A stretch of 64,000 nucleotides of DNA from Ruthenibacterium sp. (GTDB taxonomy: Bacteria > Bacillota > Clostridia > Oscillospirales > Ruminococcaceae), in contig JAHHSL010000001.1 of the NCBI GenBank assembly GCA_020025235.1, positions 62,001 to 126,000 on the forward strand, written 5' to 3'. The notes beneath the pieces were generated by a model, which made no database searches, was not told where the DNA came from, and saw only the letters and a program-made list of their open reading frames with translations. The position numbers were made by a program, and so were the translations under genes. Shown one piece after another: positions 50,741-60,155 of the stretch (positions within the stretch are counted from its first letter, which is position 1; each line of letters begins with the position of its first letter).

Positions 50741-51370
50741 ATGTCGAATCACTATGTCATTACGCTGAGCCGTCAATTCGGCACAGGCGGCCGAGACATC
50801 GGCAAATCGCTGGGTGCTGCCTTAGGTGTGCCTGTTTATGACCGTGAACTTCTGGAAGAAGCCGCGCGGACATACAATGTTCCCGTCAGTATTATGGAAC
50901 GCACCGATGAAACGGCACCCAGCCGTCTGCTGGAAGCCCTTTCGATGAACACGCCGAATTTCTGCCAGCTTGCCAGTGCCGCCGATTATTCTTCCATTGT
51001 CGTTTCCGATACCACCTTCAACTGGCAGGCTGCCACGATCCGCAGTATCGCCGCGGAAGGGCCGTGCGTCATCATCGGGCGCTGCGCCGATCACATTCTG
51101 CGCAAACGGCCGCATGTGGTTTCTCTGTTCCTGTATGCCGATTACGAATATCGCATCGAACACATCTGCAAAAAATATCAGCTTTCACGTTCGGATGCCA
51201 TTTCCCTGATCGACACTACGGAAAAACAGCGTGCGCGTTACTACAAAAAACACACCGGACGCGAGTTTGCCTGCATGGAAAATTACGATCTGTGCCTGAA
51301 TACGGCAAATGTCACACCGGAAATGGCAGTCCTTCTGCTGGAAGCATTCGTGAACAATCAGGATACGTAA
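50741..51370 (+). CDS. Cytidylate-kinase-like P-loop protein
   Basis: 209 residues from the ATG at 50741; the ATG at 50732 directly abuts the SD AAAGGGG (50725-50731) while 50741 is 9 bases away. P-loop variant SRQFGTGGRDIGKSLGAALG at the N terminus and IIGRCADHIL near residue 103 are features of the cytidylate_kin2 family. True substrate unknown. It is transcribed alone from a good -10 and ends at a long bidirectional hairpin. Confidence 0.85.
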   Translation: MSNHYVITLSRQFGTGGRDIGKSLGAALGVPVYDRELLEEAARTYNVPVSIMERTDETAPSRLLEALSMNTPNFCQLASAADYSSIVVSDTTFNWQAATIRSIAAEGPCVIIGRCADHILRKRPHVVSLFLYADYEYRIEHICKKYQLSRSDAISLIDTTEKQRARYYKKHTGREFACMENYDLCLNTANVTPEMAVLLLEAFVNNQDT

Positions 51371-51431
51371 GGATTGCTCTTTTAAGGCTTTCTTGTTTTA
51401 TACTTTTCCTTCTCACCTCTCTACTCCCTGC

Positions 51432-51470
51432 GAAAACAGCGCGGCATGCAATGCATGCCGCGCTGTTTTC
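51432..51470. terminator. Bidirectional terminator
   Basis: 17-bp stem: the arm at 51433-51449 (AAAACAGCGCGGCATGC) pairs with its complement at 51453-51469, with a 3-base loop. It serves the converging kinase-like and pyrophosphatase genes. Confidence 0.92.
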
Positions 51471-51497
51471 TTGTTCTGCCGGTCGGCCGAAAGCCGA

Positions 51498-52031
51498 TCA
51501 GCGGCAGAATTTTTCGATATAGTTATCCAGACAGGTCTGAATGATCGTTTTCGCTTCTTCTGCGCCGCGCACTTCGTCCACAGCGGTCGTTTTTCCCTCC
51601 AGTGTTTTGTACACCGTGAAGAAATGGCTCATCTCGCTGAAGATGTGGCTCGGCAGCTCCGAAATATCCTTATATTCATTATACATCGGGTCTTCAAACG
51701 GGATCGCAATGATTTTTTCGTCCATTTTTCCCTGATCCTGCATCAGGATGACGCCGATCGGGTAGCAGCGCACAAGGCTGAGCGGTGCAAGCACTTCGCT
51801 GCACAGGACCAGCACATCCAGCGGGTCGCCATCGTCGGCAAAGGTGCGCGGGATCAGACCGTAGTTTGCGGGATAATGCGTGGAAGTATACAGAATACGG
51901 TCCAGAATGATATGTCCGGTTTCCTTATCCAGTTCATATTTTTTCTTGGAGCCTTTTTCAATTTCGATCACTGCGATAAAATCATCCGGATTGATACGGG
52001 ACGGATGAATATCGTGCCAGATATTTGTCAT
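51498..52031 (-). CDS. ppa: Inorganic pyrophosphatase, family I
   Basis: 177 residues, soluble family I enzyme. The active-site DGDPLDVLVLCS and YPANYGLIPRTFADD segments are plain, with KKYELDKETGHIILDR near the N terminus. It hydrolyses pyrophosphate and drives biosynthesis forward. AGGAAAAAAGC precedes the ATG. Family II and membrane types are more common in some Clostridia, so the choice of type I is worth recording. Confidence 0.95.
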   Translation of the reverse strand: MTNIWHDIHPSRINPDDFIAVIEIEKGSKKKYELDKETGHIILDRILYTSTHYPANYGLIPRTFADDGDPLDVLVLCSEVLAPLSLVRCYPIGVILMQDQGKMDEKIIAIPFEDPMYNEYKDISELPSHIFSEMSHFFTVYKTLEGKTTAVDEVRGAEEAKTIIQTCLDNYIEKFCR

Positions 52032-52112
52032 GCTTTTTTCCTTTCTTGCGGGGGCCGTGGGTCCCGTCGGTGCGTTTGCACCGTTTTTTTCGTTCTTTCA
52101 AGTACGTTTTTT

Positions 52113-52142
52113 ATCATACCATTTCAGCGTGTACCTCTGCAA
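52113..52142 (-). promoter_or_regulatory. Candidate promoter of ppa
   Basis: -35 TTGCAG (complement of 52137-52142), 18-base spacer, -10 TATGAT (complement of 52113-52118). The leader also has a GGTGC/GCACC hairpin. Confidence 0.5.
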
Positions 52143-52211
52143 GCAGAAATATTCCTGCCATTCGCCGCTGTTTTTAGACAGACTGCCCGCCTTTCCCGCC
52201 ATGCAGCAGCC

Positions 52212-53030
52212 TTAAAGCGGCTTTTCGACAAATTTTCCGTCTTCCAGCACTGTCACGGTCCGGAATCCGGTTTCCCGCAGCAGCTCCAGCATTTCATCAA
52301 AAAGAAAGCTGATTGCCGCCGTGCAGTGTGCATCCGCATTCACCGTCACACGCATGCCGCGTTCTTTCATTGCGCGCAGCAGAAAGGCGGCCGGATACGG
52401 ATCGCGGCGATAGCCCCGGTAAATGCCGCCCGTATTCACTTCGATCACCGCATTTTCCTGCGCGCAGACGTCCAGCGCCGCCAGTGCCGCCGAACGGTAT
52501 TCCGCAGAGCTTTCATCAAAAAAGCAGCCGTCCGCATTGTTTTTTACGATCAGATCGAAATGACCGACGATCTCCGGTTTTTCACGCTGTACATGCGCCG
52601 CAACCAGACGATAGTATTCCCGCACCGCCGCATAGCCGTCACCGCCGAACATTTCGTCGATGCATCGTTTCAGCTTTTCGCGCGAGGCATCGATCTGGTA
52701 ATACTGCTGCGTTTTTTCATCGTATAGATAATGCACCGACGCAATGATATAATCCAGCGCCGCACGATTCTTCACCGGTGCAAAATAATCCGACTCCATG
52801 CCCACTGCGATCCGCATGCGTCCTTCGTATTCCTTCTGCAGGCTGCGAAGTGTCCGGATATACTGTTCTTCCTGTTCGATCGAAGTTTCGGCATCAAACG
52901 GCGCATAGCTGTGGCCGGAAAAGCCAAAATCCGTAAATCCCGCTTCCAGCGCCGCCTGCGCCATTTCCTGCGGCGTGTTTTTTCCGTCGCACAAGGTCGT
53001 ATGGTTATGTGTCGCTGCTGTAAGTTTCAT
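52212..53030 (-). CDS. PHP-domain histidinol-phosphatase-like phosphoesterase
   Basis: 272 residues. PHP metal ligands are in THNHTTLCDG (HxH), near FSGHSY, VGMESDYF, IIASVHYL, VGHFDLI and NADAH. This is the HisK/HisJ class that dephosphorylates histidinol phosphate, although the family also contains other phosphatases. No his genes are adjacent, so the substrate is uncertain. GGGGG precedes the ATG. Confidence 0.85.
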   Translation of the reverse strand: MKLTAATHNHTTLCDGKNTPQEMAQAALEAGFTDFGFSGHSYAPFDAETSIEQEEQYIRTLRSLQKEYEGRMRIAVGMESDYFAPVKNRAALDYIIASVHYLYDEKTQQYYQIDASREKLKRCIDEMFGGDGYAAVREYYRLVAAHVQREKPEIVGHFDLIVKNNADGCFFDESSAEYRSAALAALDVCAQENAVIEVNTGGIYRGYRRDPYPAAFLLRAMKERGMRVTVNADAHCTAAISFLFDEMLELLRETGFRTVTVLEDGKFVEKPL

Positions 53031-53056
53031 AAAATTCCCCCTGCGGATGCACCGCT

Positions 53057-53776
53057 TTATTCTGTCTGCCGCAGTGCATCCAGCATCATCTGCCTATGGT
53101 TGATGAACATTTCCGTAATCTGATAGCTTTCCGTATCTTCATAGCGGCACGGACGCACCGCCCCGTCCCCAAAGCGGAAGATCTGCGCACCGGGCAGTCC
53201 CAGAAGGATCGGGGAATGTGTTGCAATAATGAACTGCGAGCCGTGCTCGGCACATTCCAGGATCTGCGCCAGGACCGTCAGCTGGCGCTGCGGGGAAAGC
53301 GCGGCTTCCGGTTCGTCGAACAGATACAGCCCGCCTTCGCGCAGATATTCCTGCATCACCGCAAGAAAGCTTTCCCCGTGGGACTGTTCGTGCAGCCCGA
53401 TCGACGGATGCCCCGCATCGGCATAATCCAGTTCTTTTGTCGCTACATTATAAAAGCTTTCTGCACGCAGGAAATAGCCGTATTTTTCGCGCCGGTAGCC
53501 GCGAACCAAGGTAAGCGCCTGCGACAGCTGCGAATGGCTGTCAAAGGTGGAAAAGGAATAGTTTTTGCTGCCGCCCTCCGGATTGAAGCCCGCGGCAACC
53601 GCAATCGCCTCCAGCAGCGTGGACTTTCCGCTTCCGTTTTCGCCGCACAGAAACGAAACCGGCTGTTCTAACAGGATTTCCCGCGTGCGCGCAAGCGATC
53701 CGATCCCGTTCAGATAGCTGTGCTTCGGGATGCGATCCGATTCGATTTTCACCTTGCGGATAAACAGCTCGTTCAT
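53057..53776 (-). CDS. AAA-type ATP-binding protein (AAA_15/21-like)
   Basis: 239 residues from the ATG at 53776; the long open frame extends into the next gene and is not supported. Walker A is CGENGSGKSTLLE, Walker B FDEPEAALSPQRQ, and ATHSPILL carries the family histidine. It resembles ABC-type single-domain ATPases related to OLD and RecF/SMC-like proteins without a long coiled coil. No partner gene is visible next to it. Role unknown. Confidence 0.85.
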   Translation of the reverse strand: MNELFIRKVKIESDRIPKHSYLNGIGSLARTREILLEQPVSFLCGENGSGKSTLLEAIAVAAGFNPEGGSKNYSFSTFDSHSQLSQALTLVRGYRREKYGYFLRAESFYNVATKELDYADAGHPSIGLHEQSHGESFLAVMQEYLREGGLYLFDEPEAALSPQRQLTVLAQILECAEHGSQFIIATHSPILLGLPGAQIFRFGDGAVRPCRYEDTESYQITEMFINHRQMMLDALRQTE

Positions 53777-53831
53777 GGTTTCTTTCCCGCCTTTCCCCGT
53801 TATTGTAGCACACTGCACAGCGTCCGTACAG

Positions 53832-53872
53832 CGGAAAAGCGGCGTTTCCTTTCGGAACGCCGCTTTTCTTGA
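53832..53872 (-). terminator. Terminator of the SH3 lipoprotein gene
   Basis: AAAAGCGGCGTT and AACGCCGCTTTT arms (53835-53867) form a stem; T-rich flanks are modest. Confidence 0.65.
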
Positions 53873-53937
53873 AAATTTCCTGCTAAATGCCCCGCCGTAC
53901 ACGGGTGCATCCGTTTCAAACGCTATACAGATCGGAA

Positions 53938-54792
53938 TCAGTCGTACGCAATATACAGATAGGAAACGTATCCAAGCTTTCCGTTGTACTCTGCCAGTGC
54001 CCAATCGCTCTCTTTATTGCCGCGGCACATCAAACGCGTGCCGTTCGGGATCACGGTGATCTTACCGCTTGTCTCATCCGGCTTTTCGCGCAGGTTGAGC
54101 CCCTGCGATGCGTACACGGTAACGGGCACATACACAAACTCCTGCGACACCCAGCCGGTTTTTCCGTTGTATGTCGTTTTGATCCAGGAATCCTTCTGTT
54201 CCAGACACGGAATGGTTGTGCCGTTCGGGATCGTCAGCAGCTTTTCATGGTTCGTGCCCGGGCCGCTGCGCAGGCGCAGGCCGCCGTCTGCCTTGATCTG
54301 TCCGTCAAACAATAAGTACACGGCCGATACCCAGCCGGTTTTTCCATCATAGGTTGTTTTTGCCCAGCCCTGATGCCATTCGGTACAGGTGATTTTCGCG
54401 CCGTCCGGAATGGTCAGCAGCTTATCGCTTTTGGCGTCCGCCGCCGCACGCAGGCGCAGGCCGCCGTCTGCCCGAACGGTTGCACCGCGCTTCATGGTAT
54501 GGGCGGGCGTGCTCGGCTTAGAGGCAGGCTTTTCCGAACTGCTTGCCGGTTTCGATTCCGGCTTGCTCTCCGGCTTGCTTTCGGATTCGCTTTCCGGTTT
54601 GCTTTCCGGTTTGCTTTCTGAATCACTTTCCGGTTTGCTTTCGGGCTTCGGTTCCGGTTCCGGCTTTGCTTGCGAAGCGGAGGGCACGTTGCTTTGCGAA
54701 TCGGGCGAAGGTTTCTTTTCCTTCCCGCAACCCGTCAGAAGCAGTGCCGCGCACAGTGTCACAACACCCAGTTTCCAAAACATTTTTTTCAT
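53938..54792 (-). CDS. SH3-domain lipoprotein with Lys-Pro-Glu-Ser repeats
   Basis: 284 residues. Signal peptide with lipobox LLTGC (Cys22). Residues about 43-81 are a repetitive KPES/SES tract, an extended linker through the wall. Three bacterial SH3 domains follow (about 104-160, 167-222, 227-284), each with the WxKTTYDGKTGWVS-type core. SH3b domains bind peptidoglycan or act as cell-surface adaptors, so it is probably an envelope-bound binding protein. AAGGGAAG precedes the ATG. Confidence 0.88.
   Translation of the reverse strand: MKKMFWKLGVVTLCAALLLTGCGKEKKPSPDSQSNVPSASQAKPEPEPKPESKPESDSESKPESKPESESESKPESKPESKPASSSEKPASKPSTPAHTMKRGATVRADGGLRLRAAADAKSDKLLTIPDGAKITCTEWHQGWAKTTYDGKTGWVSAVYLLFDGQIKADGGLRLRSGPGTNHEKLLTIPNGTTIPCLEQKDSWIKTTYNGKTGWVSQEFVYVPVTVYASQGLNLREKPDETSGKITVIPNGTRLMCRGNKESDWALAEYNGKLGYVSYLYIAYD
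54550..54666 (-). repeat. KPES-type repeat tract in the lipoprotein gene
   Basis: Twelve-base units encoding Lys-Pro-Glu-Ser with Asp/Ser variants; a site prone to length change by slippage. Confidence 0.85.
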
Positions 54793-54925
54793 TCCAAAGC
54801 ACTTCCCTTCCTATTCGTTCTTTTTCATGCTTCTACCCTATATACGAGCAAAGCCGACCGATTATTTCATTTTTCTTTATTTTTTTCAAAGGGCGAAAAT
54901 GTTTCCCCGCGGGTGCGTTTTTCGC

Positions 54926-56143
54926 TTATTTTGTATACAGTGCAATGATATTGAGGATCACTTCGACCGCCTTATCCATGCTTTCCGTTGTAATGCACTC
55001 ATACGGGCCGTGGAAATTGTATCCGCCCGTGCCAAGGTTCGGGCACGGCAGACCCATATAGGAAAGGCGTGCGCCATCCGTACCGCCGCGCGTTGCCTCC
55101 TCATACCATTCCACGCCGGCCTGCTCGCACGCTTTCTTTGCGTTGTCGATCAGATGCATGCAGGGGCGGATCTGTTCCAGCATATTGTAGTAGCTGTCCT
55201 TCAAGGTCAGCTCCACCTTTGCGGTCGGATATTTTGCCGAAAGGTGTGCGGCGATTTTTTCCAGCTGCGCCTTACGGTCTTCAAAGCGGGCGCGGTCATG
55301 GTCGCGCACAATGTAATCGGCCTGCGCCTGTGCCGCATCGCCCGAAACGGATTCCAAAAAGAAGAAGCCCTCGTAGCCGTCGGTGTGCTCGGGCACTTCC
55401 AGCGCAGGCAGCATCGAATCGATTTCTGCCGTCAGCTTCAGCGCGTTTACAAGGATATCCTTTGCACTGCCCGGGTGCACCGAAACGCCGGTGACGTCAA
55501 AGTGCGCACTGGCCGCATTGAAGTTTTCATACGAAATGCCGCCGGTTTCGCCGCCATCCATGGTGTAGGCATAATCTGCGCCGAAGCGTTTGACGTCAAA
55601 ATGGTCTGCGCCTTCGCCCACTTCCTCATCCGGCGTAAATGCGATTTTGACCGTGCCGTGCGCCGCGCCGCTGTTCAAAAGCGTTTCGCTCGCCGTCAGG
55701 ATTTCCGCAATGCCCGCTTTGTCGTCTGCGCCGAGCAGCGTGGTGCCGTCCGCCGTGATAAGTGTCCTGCCCTTCAGTTCTTTCAGGAACGGAAATTCCT
55801 CTGTTTTCAGCACAAGGCCGCTGTCCCCCAGCACAACGTCCCCGCCGTCATAATTTTCATGGATGAGCGGATTCACGTTTTCGCCCGAAAAAGCGGGTGC
55901 TGTATCCATATGGGCGATCCAGCCGATCACCGGCTTATCCTCCATGCCCTTGGTAGCGGGGATGCTTGCATACACATAGCCCAGCTCATCCATTTCGGCG
56001 TCGGCAATGCCCATTGCCTTCATTTCCTCCACCAGCATTCTGCCCAGATCCTTCTGGCGGGCCGTTGTGGGCGTGCAGCCCGTGCCCTCCTGCGAGGTGG
56101 TGTACACTTTCACGTATTTCAAAAGACGTTCATATGCTTTCAT
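54926..56143 (-). CDS. pepT: Peptidase T (tripeptidase)
   Basis: 405 residues, M20 family. Zinc and catalytic residues are seen in IAHMDTAPAF, LLGADDKAGIAEIL and FTPDEEVGEGADHF, with the dimerisation domain at about 205-320. It removes the N-terminal residue of tripeptides. The ATG overlaps the stop of the CBS-domain membrane-protein gene (ATGA), and AAGGAG lies upstream. Confidence 0.95.
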   Translation of the reverse strand: MKAYERLLKYVKVYTTSQEGTGCTPTTARQKDLGRMLVEEMKAMGIADAEMDELGYVYASIPATKGMEDKPVIGWIAHMDTAPAFSGENVNPLIHENYDGGDVVLGDSGLVLKTEEFPFLKELKGRTLITADGTTLLGADDKAGIAEILTASETLLNSGAAHGTVKIAFTPDEEVGEGADHFDVKRFGADYAYTMDGGETGGISYENFNAASAHFDVTGVSVHPGSAKDILVNALKLTAEIDSMLPALEVPEHTDGYEGFFFLESVSGDAAQAQADYIVRDHDRARFEDRKAQLEKIAAHLSAKYPTAKVELTLKDSYYNMLEQIRPCMHLIDNAKKACEQAGVEWYEEATRGGTDGARLSYMGLPCPNLGTGGYNFHGPYECITTESMDKAVEVILNIIALYTK

Positions 56144-57528
56144 CGTTCCTGCTCCTTCTCTTTTTTGCTTTCTTTTTGTTCTTTTTTGCGTCCGAACCGG
56201 TGCGGCACGCTGTCCTTCGGTTCCGCTTCTTCTTTCTTTTCCGCACGGGTGATCGTCACCTTGGTGACAGCGCGCGGCGTTGCCTGTGCAACCGTCAGCA
56301 CGATGCTGCCATCTTCTATGGCAAGCGTTTCGCCCGCAGACGGGATCTTTCCCAGCTTTTCCGTGATGAAGCCGCCGATCGTTTCGCTTTCCGCCTCCGG
56401 CTCGGTCCCAAGGATCGTTTCCAGTTCCTCCAGCGTCACATCGCCGTCCGCTTCGTACATATTTTCCGTAAGCTGCACCACGCCTTCTTCGTCGTGCTCG
56501 TCATCCAGATCGCCCACGATCGTCTCCAGCAGGTCTTCCAGTGTTACCATGCCTTCTGTGCCGCCGTATTCATCCACAACGATTGCAAGATGCATGCGCT
56601 TTTTCTGGAACGCGTGCAGAAGATCCGAACATGTCATGCTTTCGGGAACATACATCACGCTGCGCATCAGCTCTTCCGGCTTCATACCGGCGTTTTCGCC
56701 CGGGCCAAGCAGCGGCACCAAATCCTTCATAAACACGGCGCCGACGATATCGTCCAGGTCGTCGCGGTAAACCGGGATGCGGGAAAAGTGATTTTCCTTC
56801 TGCAGAGACATGATCTCTTCCAGCGATGCGGTGACCGGAACGCCCACGACGTCCGTGCGGTGCGTCATGATTTCCGAAACCTTGCGGTCGTCGAATTCAA
56901 AGATGTTGCGGATCATCTCGTGCTCGCGCTCATCGACCGAACCGTTTTCCTCCCCGGCCTCCACAAGCATCAGGATGTCCTCTTCCTCCACGGTTTCGTT
57001 GTCGCCTTCCGGCCCGATGCCCATCGGACGCAGCACAAGATTTGTGGAAGCGGCGATCAGGCGGATCAGCGGGCGGCAGATATGATTGAGCGCCCAGATG
57101 ATGTTTACCACCTTGAGCGCAACGCCGTCTGCATCCCGCATGGCAATGCGCTTGGGGGCAAGCTCGCCGAAAATCAGCATGAAGTAAGACAGGATCATCG
57201 TAATCACCACAACGATCACGCCATGCAGCGCCGAAGGGGCGATCGGCAGGAACGACAGCGCCTGCACGATCGGTGCGGCAAAGCTTTCCGCAGCGGCAGC
57301 CGATGCCAGAAAACCGGAAAGCGTTACACCAACCTGGATCGTGGCAAGAAAATCAGAGGGCGCTTCGGTAATGACCAGCAGCTTTTTGGCACGCGGATTG
57401 CCCGCTTCCGCAAGGCGTTTCATTTTCTGCGTGTTGACGGATACCACCGCAAACTCGCTCATGGCGAAAAAAGCGTTCGATGCAATCAGGCAGAGCTGCA
57501 GCAGCAGCCCCGGAAGGACGTTGTCCAT
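56140..57528 (-). CDS. CNNM/CBS-domain membrane protein (hemolysin C/CorC family)
   Basis: 462 residues. The N-terminal DUF21/CNNM domain (about 1-190) has three or four membrane helices, followed by a CBS pair (VSEIMTHRTDVVGVPVTASLEE; VVDEYGGTEGMVTLEDLLE, residues about 200-340) and a CorC_HlyC domain near the C terminus; the last 40 residues are Lys/Glu-rich. This is a candidate magnesium/cobalt exporter, not a proven hemolysin. SD GGAG is 14 bases from the ATG, longer than usual. Confidence 0.9.
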   Translation of the reverse strand: MDNVLPGLLLQLCLIASNAFFAMSEFAVVSVNTQKMKRLAEAGNPRAKKLLVITEAPSDFLATIQVGVTLSGFLASAAAAESFAAPIVQALSFLPIAPSALHGVIVVVITMILSYFMLIFGELAPKRIAMRDADGVALKVVNIIWALNHICRPLIRLIAASTNLVLRPMGIGPEGDNETVEEEDILMLVEAGEENGSVDEREHEMIRNIFEFDDRKVSEIMTHRTDVVGVPVTASLEEIMSLQKENHFSRIPVYRDDLDDIVGAVFMKDLVPLLGPGENAGMKPEELMRSVMYVPESMTCSDLLHAFQKKRMHLAIVVDEYGGTEGMVTLEDLLETIVGDLDDEHDEEGVVQLTENMYEADGDVTLEELETILGTEPEAESETIGGFITEKLGKIPSAGETLAIEDGSIVLTVAQATPRAVTKVTITRAEKKEEAEPKDSVPHRFGRKKEQKESKKEKEQER

Positions 57529-57575
57529 AAAATATAATCTTTCTCCTTTGTTATTAACATAAAATGTTTACTTCC

Positions 57576-57605
57576 AATATACCAGAACGGACGCTTTTCC
57601 GTCAA
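57576..57605 (-). promoter_or_regulatory. Promoter of the CBS-domain gene and pepT
   Basis: -35 TTGACG (complement of 57600-57605), 18-base spacer, -10 TATATT (complement of 57576-57581). Confidence 0.7.
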
Positions 57606-57626
57606 TCGGCGTTTTCGGTCGAAATC

Positions 57627-57655
57627 TTGGCATCGCGCCTTAATTATGCTATACT
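57627..57655 (+). promoter_or_regulatory. Promoter of the epimerase-glycosyltransferase unit
   Basis: -35 TTGGCA (57627-57632), 17-base spacer, extended -10 TGCTATACT (TATACT 57650-57655). Confidence 0.7.
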
Positions 57656-57770
57656 GTATAAGGTTATACGATTCGTTCGGGACATTGCTCCGCCGCTCGT
57701 CTGTTTTTGCGGTTTTTGCCTTTTTTGCCGGTGCTGCGCCCCGTACCCAGTATCTTTCAGAGGTGTTTTT

Positions 57771-58913
57771 ATGAATAAGATCAAACTGATGACGATCGTC
57801 GGCACACGTCCGGAAATCATCCGCCTGTCTGCTGTCATCAAAAAATGCGACCGCTACTTCGATCAGATCCTCGTCCATACCGGACAGAACTATGATTATA
57901 CGCTCAATCAGATCTTTTTTGAGGATCTGGAGCTTCGTGCACCGGATTTTTATCTGAATGCCGTCGGCAAGGATCTGGGCGAAACCATCGGCAATATTAT
58001 TGCCAAAAGCTACGAGCTTATGGTGTCCGAAAAGCCCGATGCCCTGCTGATCCTCGGCGATACGAACAGCTGCCTTTCCGCAATTGCGGCAAAGCGTCTG
58101 CACATCCCCATTTTTCATATGGAGGCCGGCAACCGCTGCAAGGATGAATGTCTGCCTGAAGAAACCAACCGCCGCATCGTGGATATCATCAGCGACGTGA
58201 ACCTTGCGTACTCCGAACACGCCCGCCGGTATCTTGCCGACTGCGGCCTGCCGAAAGAGCGCACCTATGTGACGGGCAGCCCCATGGCAGAAGTGCTTCA
58301 CGCAAACCTTGCCAAGATCGAAGCGAGCAATGTCCTTTCCGAGCTTGGGCTGGAAAAGGGCAGATACATCCTGCTTTCCGCGCACCGCGAAGAAAACATC
58401 GATACCGAAAAGAACTTCTTGGATCTTTTCAATTCCATCAACCGCCTTGCCGAAGTGTACGACATGCCGATTTTGTATTCCTGCCACCCGCGCAGCAAGA
58501 AATTCCTGGAGCAGCGCAATTTCCCGCTGGATAAGCGTGTGCGGCTGCACGCCCCGCTGGGCTTCCACGATTACAACAACCTGCAGATGAACGCTTTCTG
58601 CGTCGTCAGCGATTCCGGCACGCTGCCCGAGGAATCCAGTTTCTTCATGAGTGTCGGTCATCCGTTCCCCGCCGTGTGCATCCGCACTTCTACCGAACGC
58701 CCCGAAGCACTGGACAAAGCCTGCTTTGTGCTGGCCGGCATCAGCGGCGGCGGTGTGGAACAGGCGGTTGCAACCGCAGTCGCCATGAATGAAAACGGCG
58801 ATCTCGGCATTCCCGTGCCCGATTATGTGGAGGAAAACGTTTCCACCAAGGTCGTCAAGATCATTCAGAGCTATGTCGGCATCGTCAACAAAATGGTCTG
58901 GCGCAAAAACTGA
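57771..58913 (+). CDS. UDP-sugar 2-epimerase (CapG/WbjD-like)
   Basis: 380 residues from the ATG at 57771, with AGAGG upstream. Non-hydrolysing UDP-GlcNAc 2-epimerase fold: VGTRPEIIRLSAVIKK, VHTGQNYDYTLNQI, LSAHREENID. HMEAGNRCKDECLPEETNR and SDSGTLPEES resemble the CapG/WbjD/FnlC subgroup that makes UDP-N-acetyl-L-fucosamine rather than WecB (ManNAc). Substrate assignment is inference. The neighbouring gene is a WbuB-like transferase. Confidence 0.83.
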   Translation: MNKIKLMTIVGTRPEIIRLSAVIKKCDRYFDQILVHTGQNYDYTLNQIFFEDLELRAPDFYLNAVGKDLGETIGNIIAKSYELMVSEKPDALLILGDTNSCLSAIAAKRLHIPIFHMEAGNRCKDECLPEETNRRIVDIISDVNLAYSEHARRYLADCGLPKERTYVTGSPMAEVLHANLAKIEASNVLSELGLEKGRYILLSAHREENIDTEKNFLDLFNSINRLAEVYDMPILYSCHPRSKKFLEQRNFPLDKRVRLHAPLGFHDYNNLQMNAFCVVSDSGTLPEESSFFMSVGHPFPAVCIRTSTERPEALDKACFVLAGISGGGVEQAVATAVAMNENGDLGIPVPDYVEENVSTKVVKIIQSYVGIVNKMVWRKN

Positions 58914-58931
58914 TTTCAAAGGAGTTCCCGC

Positions 58932-60155
58932 ATGAGCAAAAAGCGTATTCTTGTCGTTGCACAGCATTACTGGCCGGAAAACTTCCGCATCACCGATATC
59001 TGCGAGGGCTTTGTCGCGGACGGCTATGAGGTGGACGTTTTGTGCGGTCTGCCGAACTATCCGAAGGGCGAATGGTTTGAAGGCTACCGATACACCGGCC
59101 CGCGGCGCGAGACACACGCCGGCGCCGAAGTGTTCCGCGCGGGGGAGATCCGCCGCAAGGGCAACACCAATATCCGCATCTTCCTCAATTACATATCTTT
59201 CCCCGTTACGGCACTGTTCAGTCTTTTCCGTCTGCACGGGCGCCGGTATGACGCCGTGTTCAGCTACGAAACAAGCCCGGTGCTGATGATGCTGCCCGCG
59301 ATCGTCTATGCAAAGCTGCACCGTATTCCGCTTACGACCTATGTGCTCGACCTTTGGCCCGAAAATCTGTACGCGGCACTGCCGATCGAAAACAAGGTGC
59401 TGCGCAGCATTGCACAGGGCGTATCGGAATGGTTCTACCGCCGCAGCGAACGTCTGATCGCCATGAGCCCCGCTTTGGAACAGCGCCTTGCGAAAATCGC
59501 ACCCAAGGCGCAGCGCACCGTGATCCCGCAGTACTGCGAGGATTTCTATGCGCAGGATGTGCATGACGAAGCGCTGAAAGCGCGTTTTGCCGGCCGGTTC
59601 AACGTCCTGTTCGCCGGAAACATCAGCCCGATCCAGGGGCTTTCGATGCTGGTGGACGCCGCCTGCCGCCTGAAGCAAGACGGCCGCAGCGATATCCATT
59701 TCGTAATCGTCGGCGACGGCATGAGCCGCCAGTCGCTGGAAACGGAAATTGCCGATGCCGGCGTCGGAGAGTGGTTTACATTTGAAGGTCAGCACCCCGT
59801 CACGGATATTCCGGCCTATCACACCATGGCAGACGCCCTGTTTGCCGCTTTGAACGACAGCGAGGATGTCGGCCTTACCGTTCCCGCGAAAATAACAAGC
59901 TATCTTGCGGCAGGCCGTCCGTGCCTTGTCAGCGTGAACGGCGAAGCCGCCCGTGTTGTCAGCGAAGCAAAGGCCGGTCTTACCAGCCCCGCGGGCGATA
60001 ACGCCGCATTCTATGAAAACCTGCTGAAAATGGCGGCGCTTTCCGAAGAAGAGCGCGCCGAATTCGGGCGCAGCGGGCGCAATTATTATCAGGCAAATTT
60101 CCGCCGCACGCCGCTGCTGCACGCACTGGAAGAATTTATCCTGAACGGGAACTGA
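58932..60155 (+). CDS. Glycosyltransferase family 4 (WbuB/WcaI-like)
   Basis: 407 residues. GT-B fold: an N-terminal acceptor domain (VVAQHYWPENFRITDICEGF; CGLPNYPKGEWFEGY) and a C-terminal donor domain (FAGNISPIQGLSMLVDA; VIVGDGMSRQSLETEI; PAKITSYLAAGRP). The start resembles WbuB, which transfers L-fucosamine in O-antigen clusters, so with the gene before it a UDP-L-FucNAc route is likely. It has an SD of AAAGGAG about eight bases upstream, and lies 18 bases after the epimerase gene. Confidence 0.88.
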   Translation: MSKKRILVVAQHYWPENFRITDICEGFVADGYEVDVLCGLPNYPKGEWFEGYRYTGPRRETHAGAEVFRAGEIRRKGNTNIRIFLNYISFPVTALFSLFRLHGRRYDAVFSYETSPVLMMLPAIVYAKLHRIPLTTYVLDLWPENLYAALPIENKVLRSIAQGVSEWFYRRSERLIAMSPALEQRLAKIAPKAQRTVIPQYCEDFYAQDVHDEALKARFAGRFNVLFAGNISPIQGLSMLVDAACRLKQDGRSDIHFVIVGDGMSRQSLETEIADAGVGEWFTFEGQHPVTDIPAYHTMADALFAALNDSEDVGLTVPAKITSYLAAGRPCLVSVNGEAARVVSEAKAGLTSPAGDNAAFYENLLKMAALSEEERAEFGRSGRNYYQANFRRTPLLHALEEFILNGN

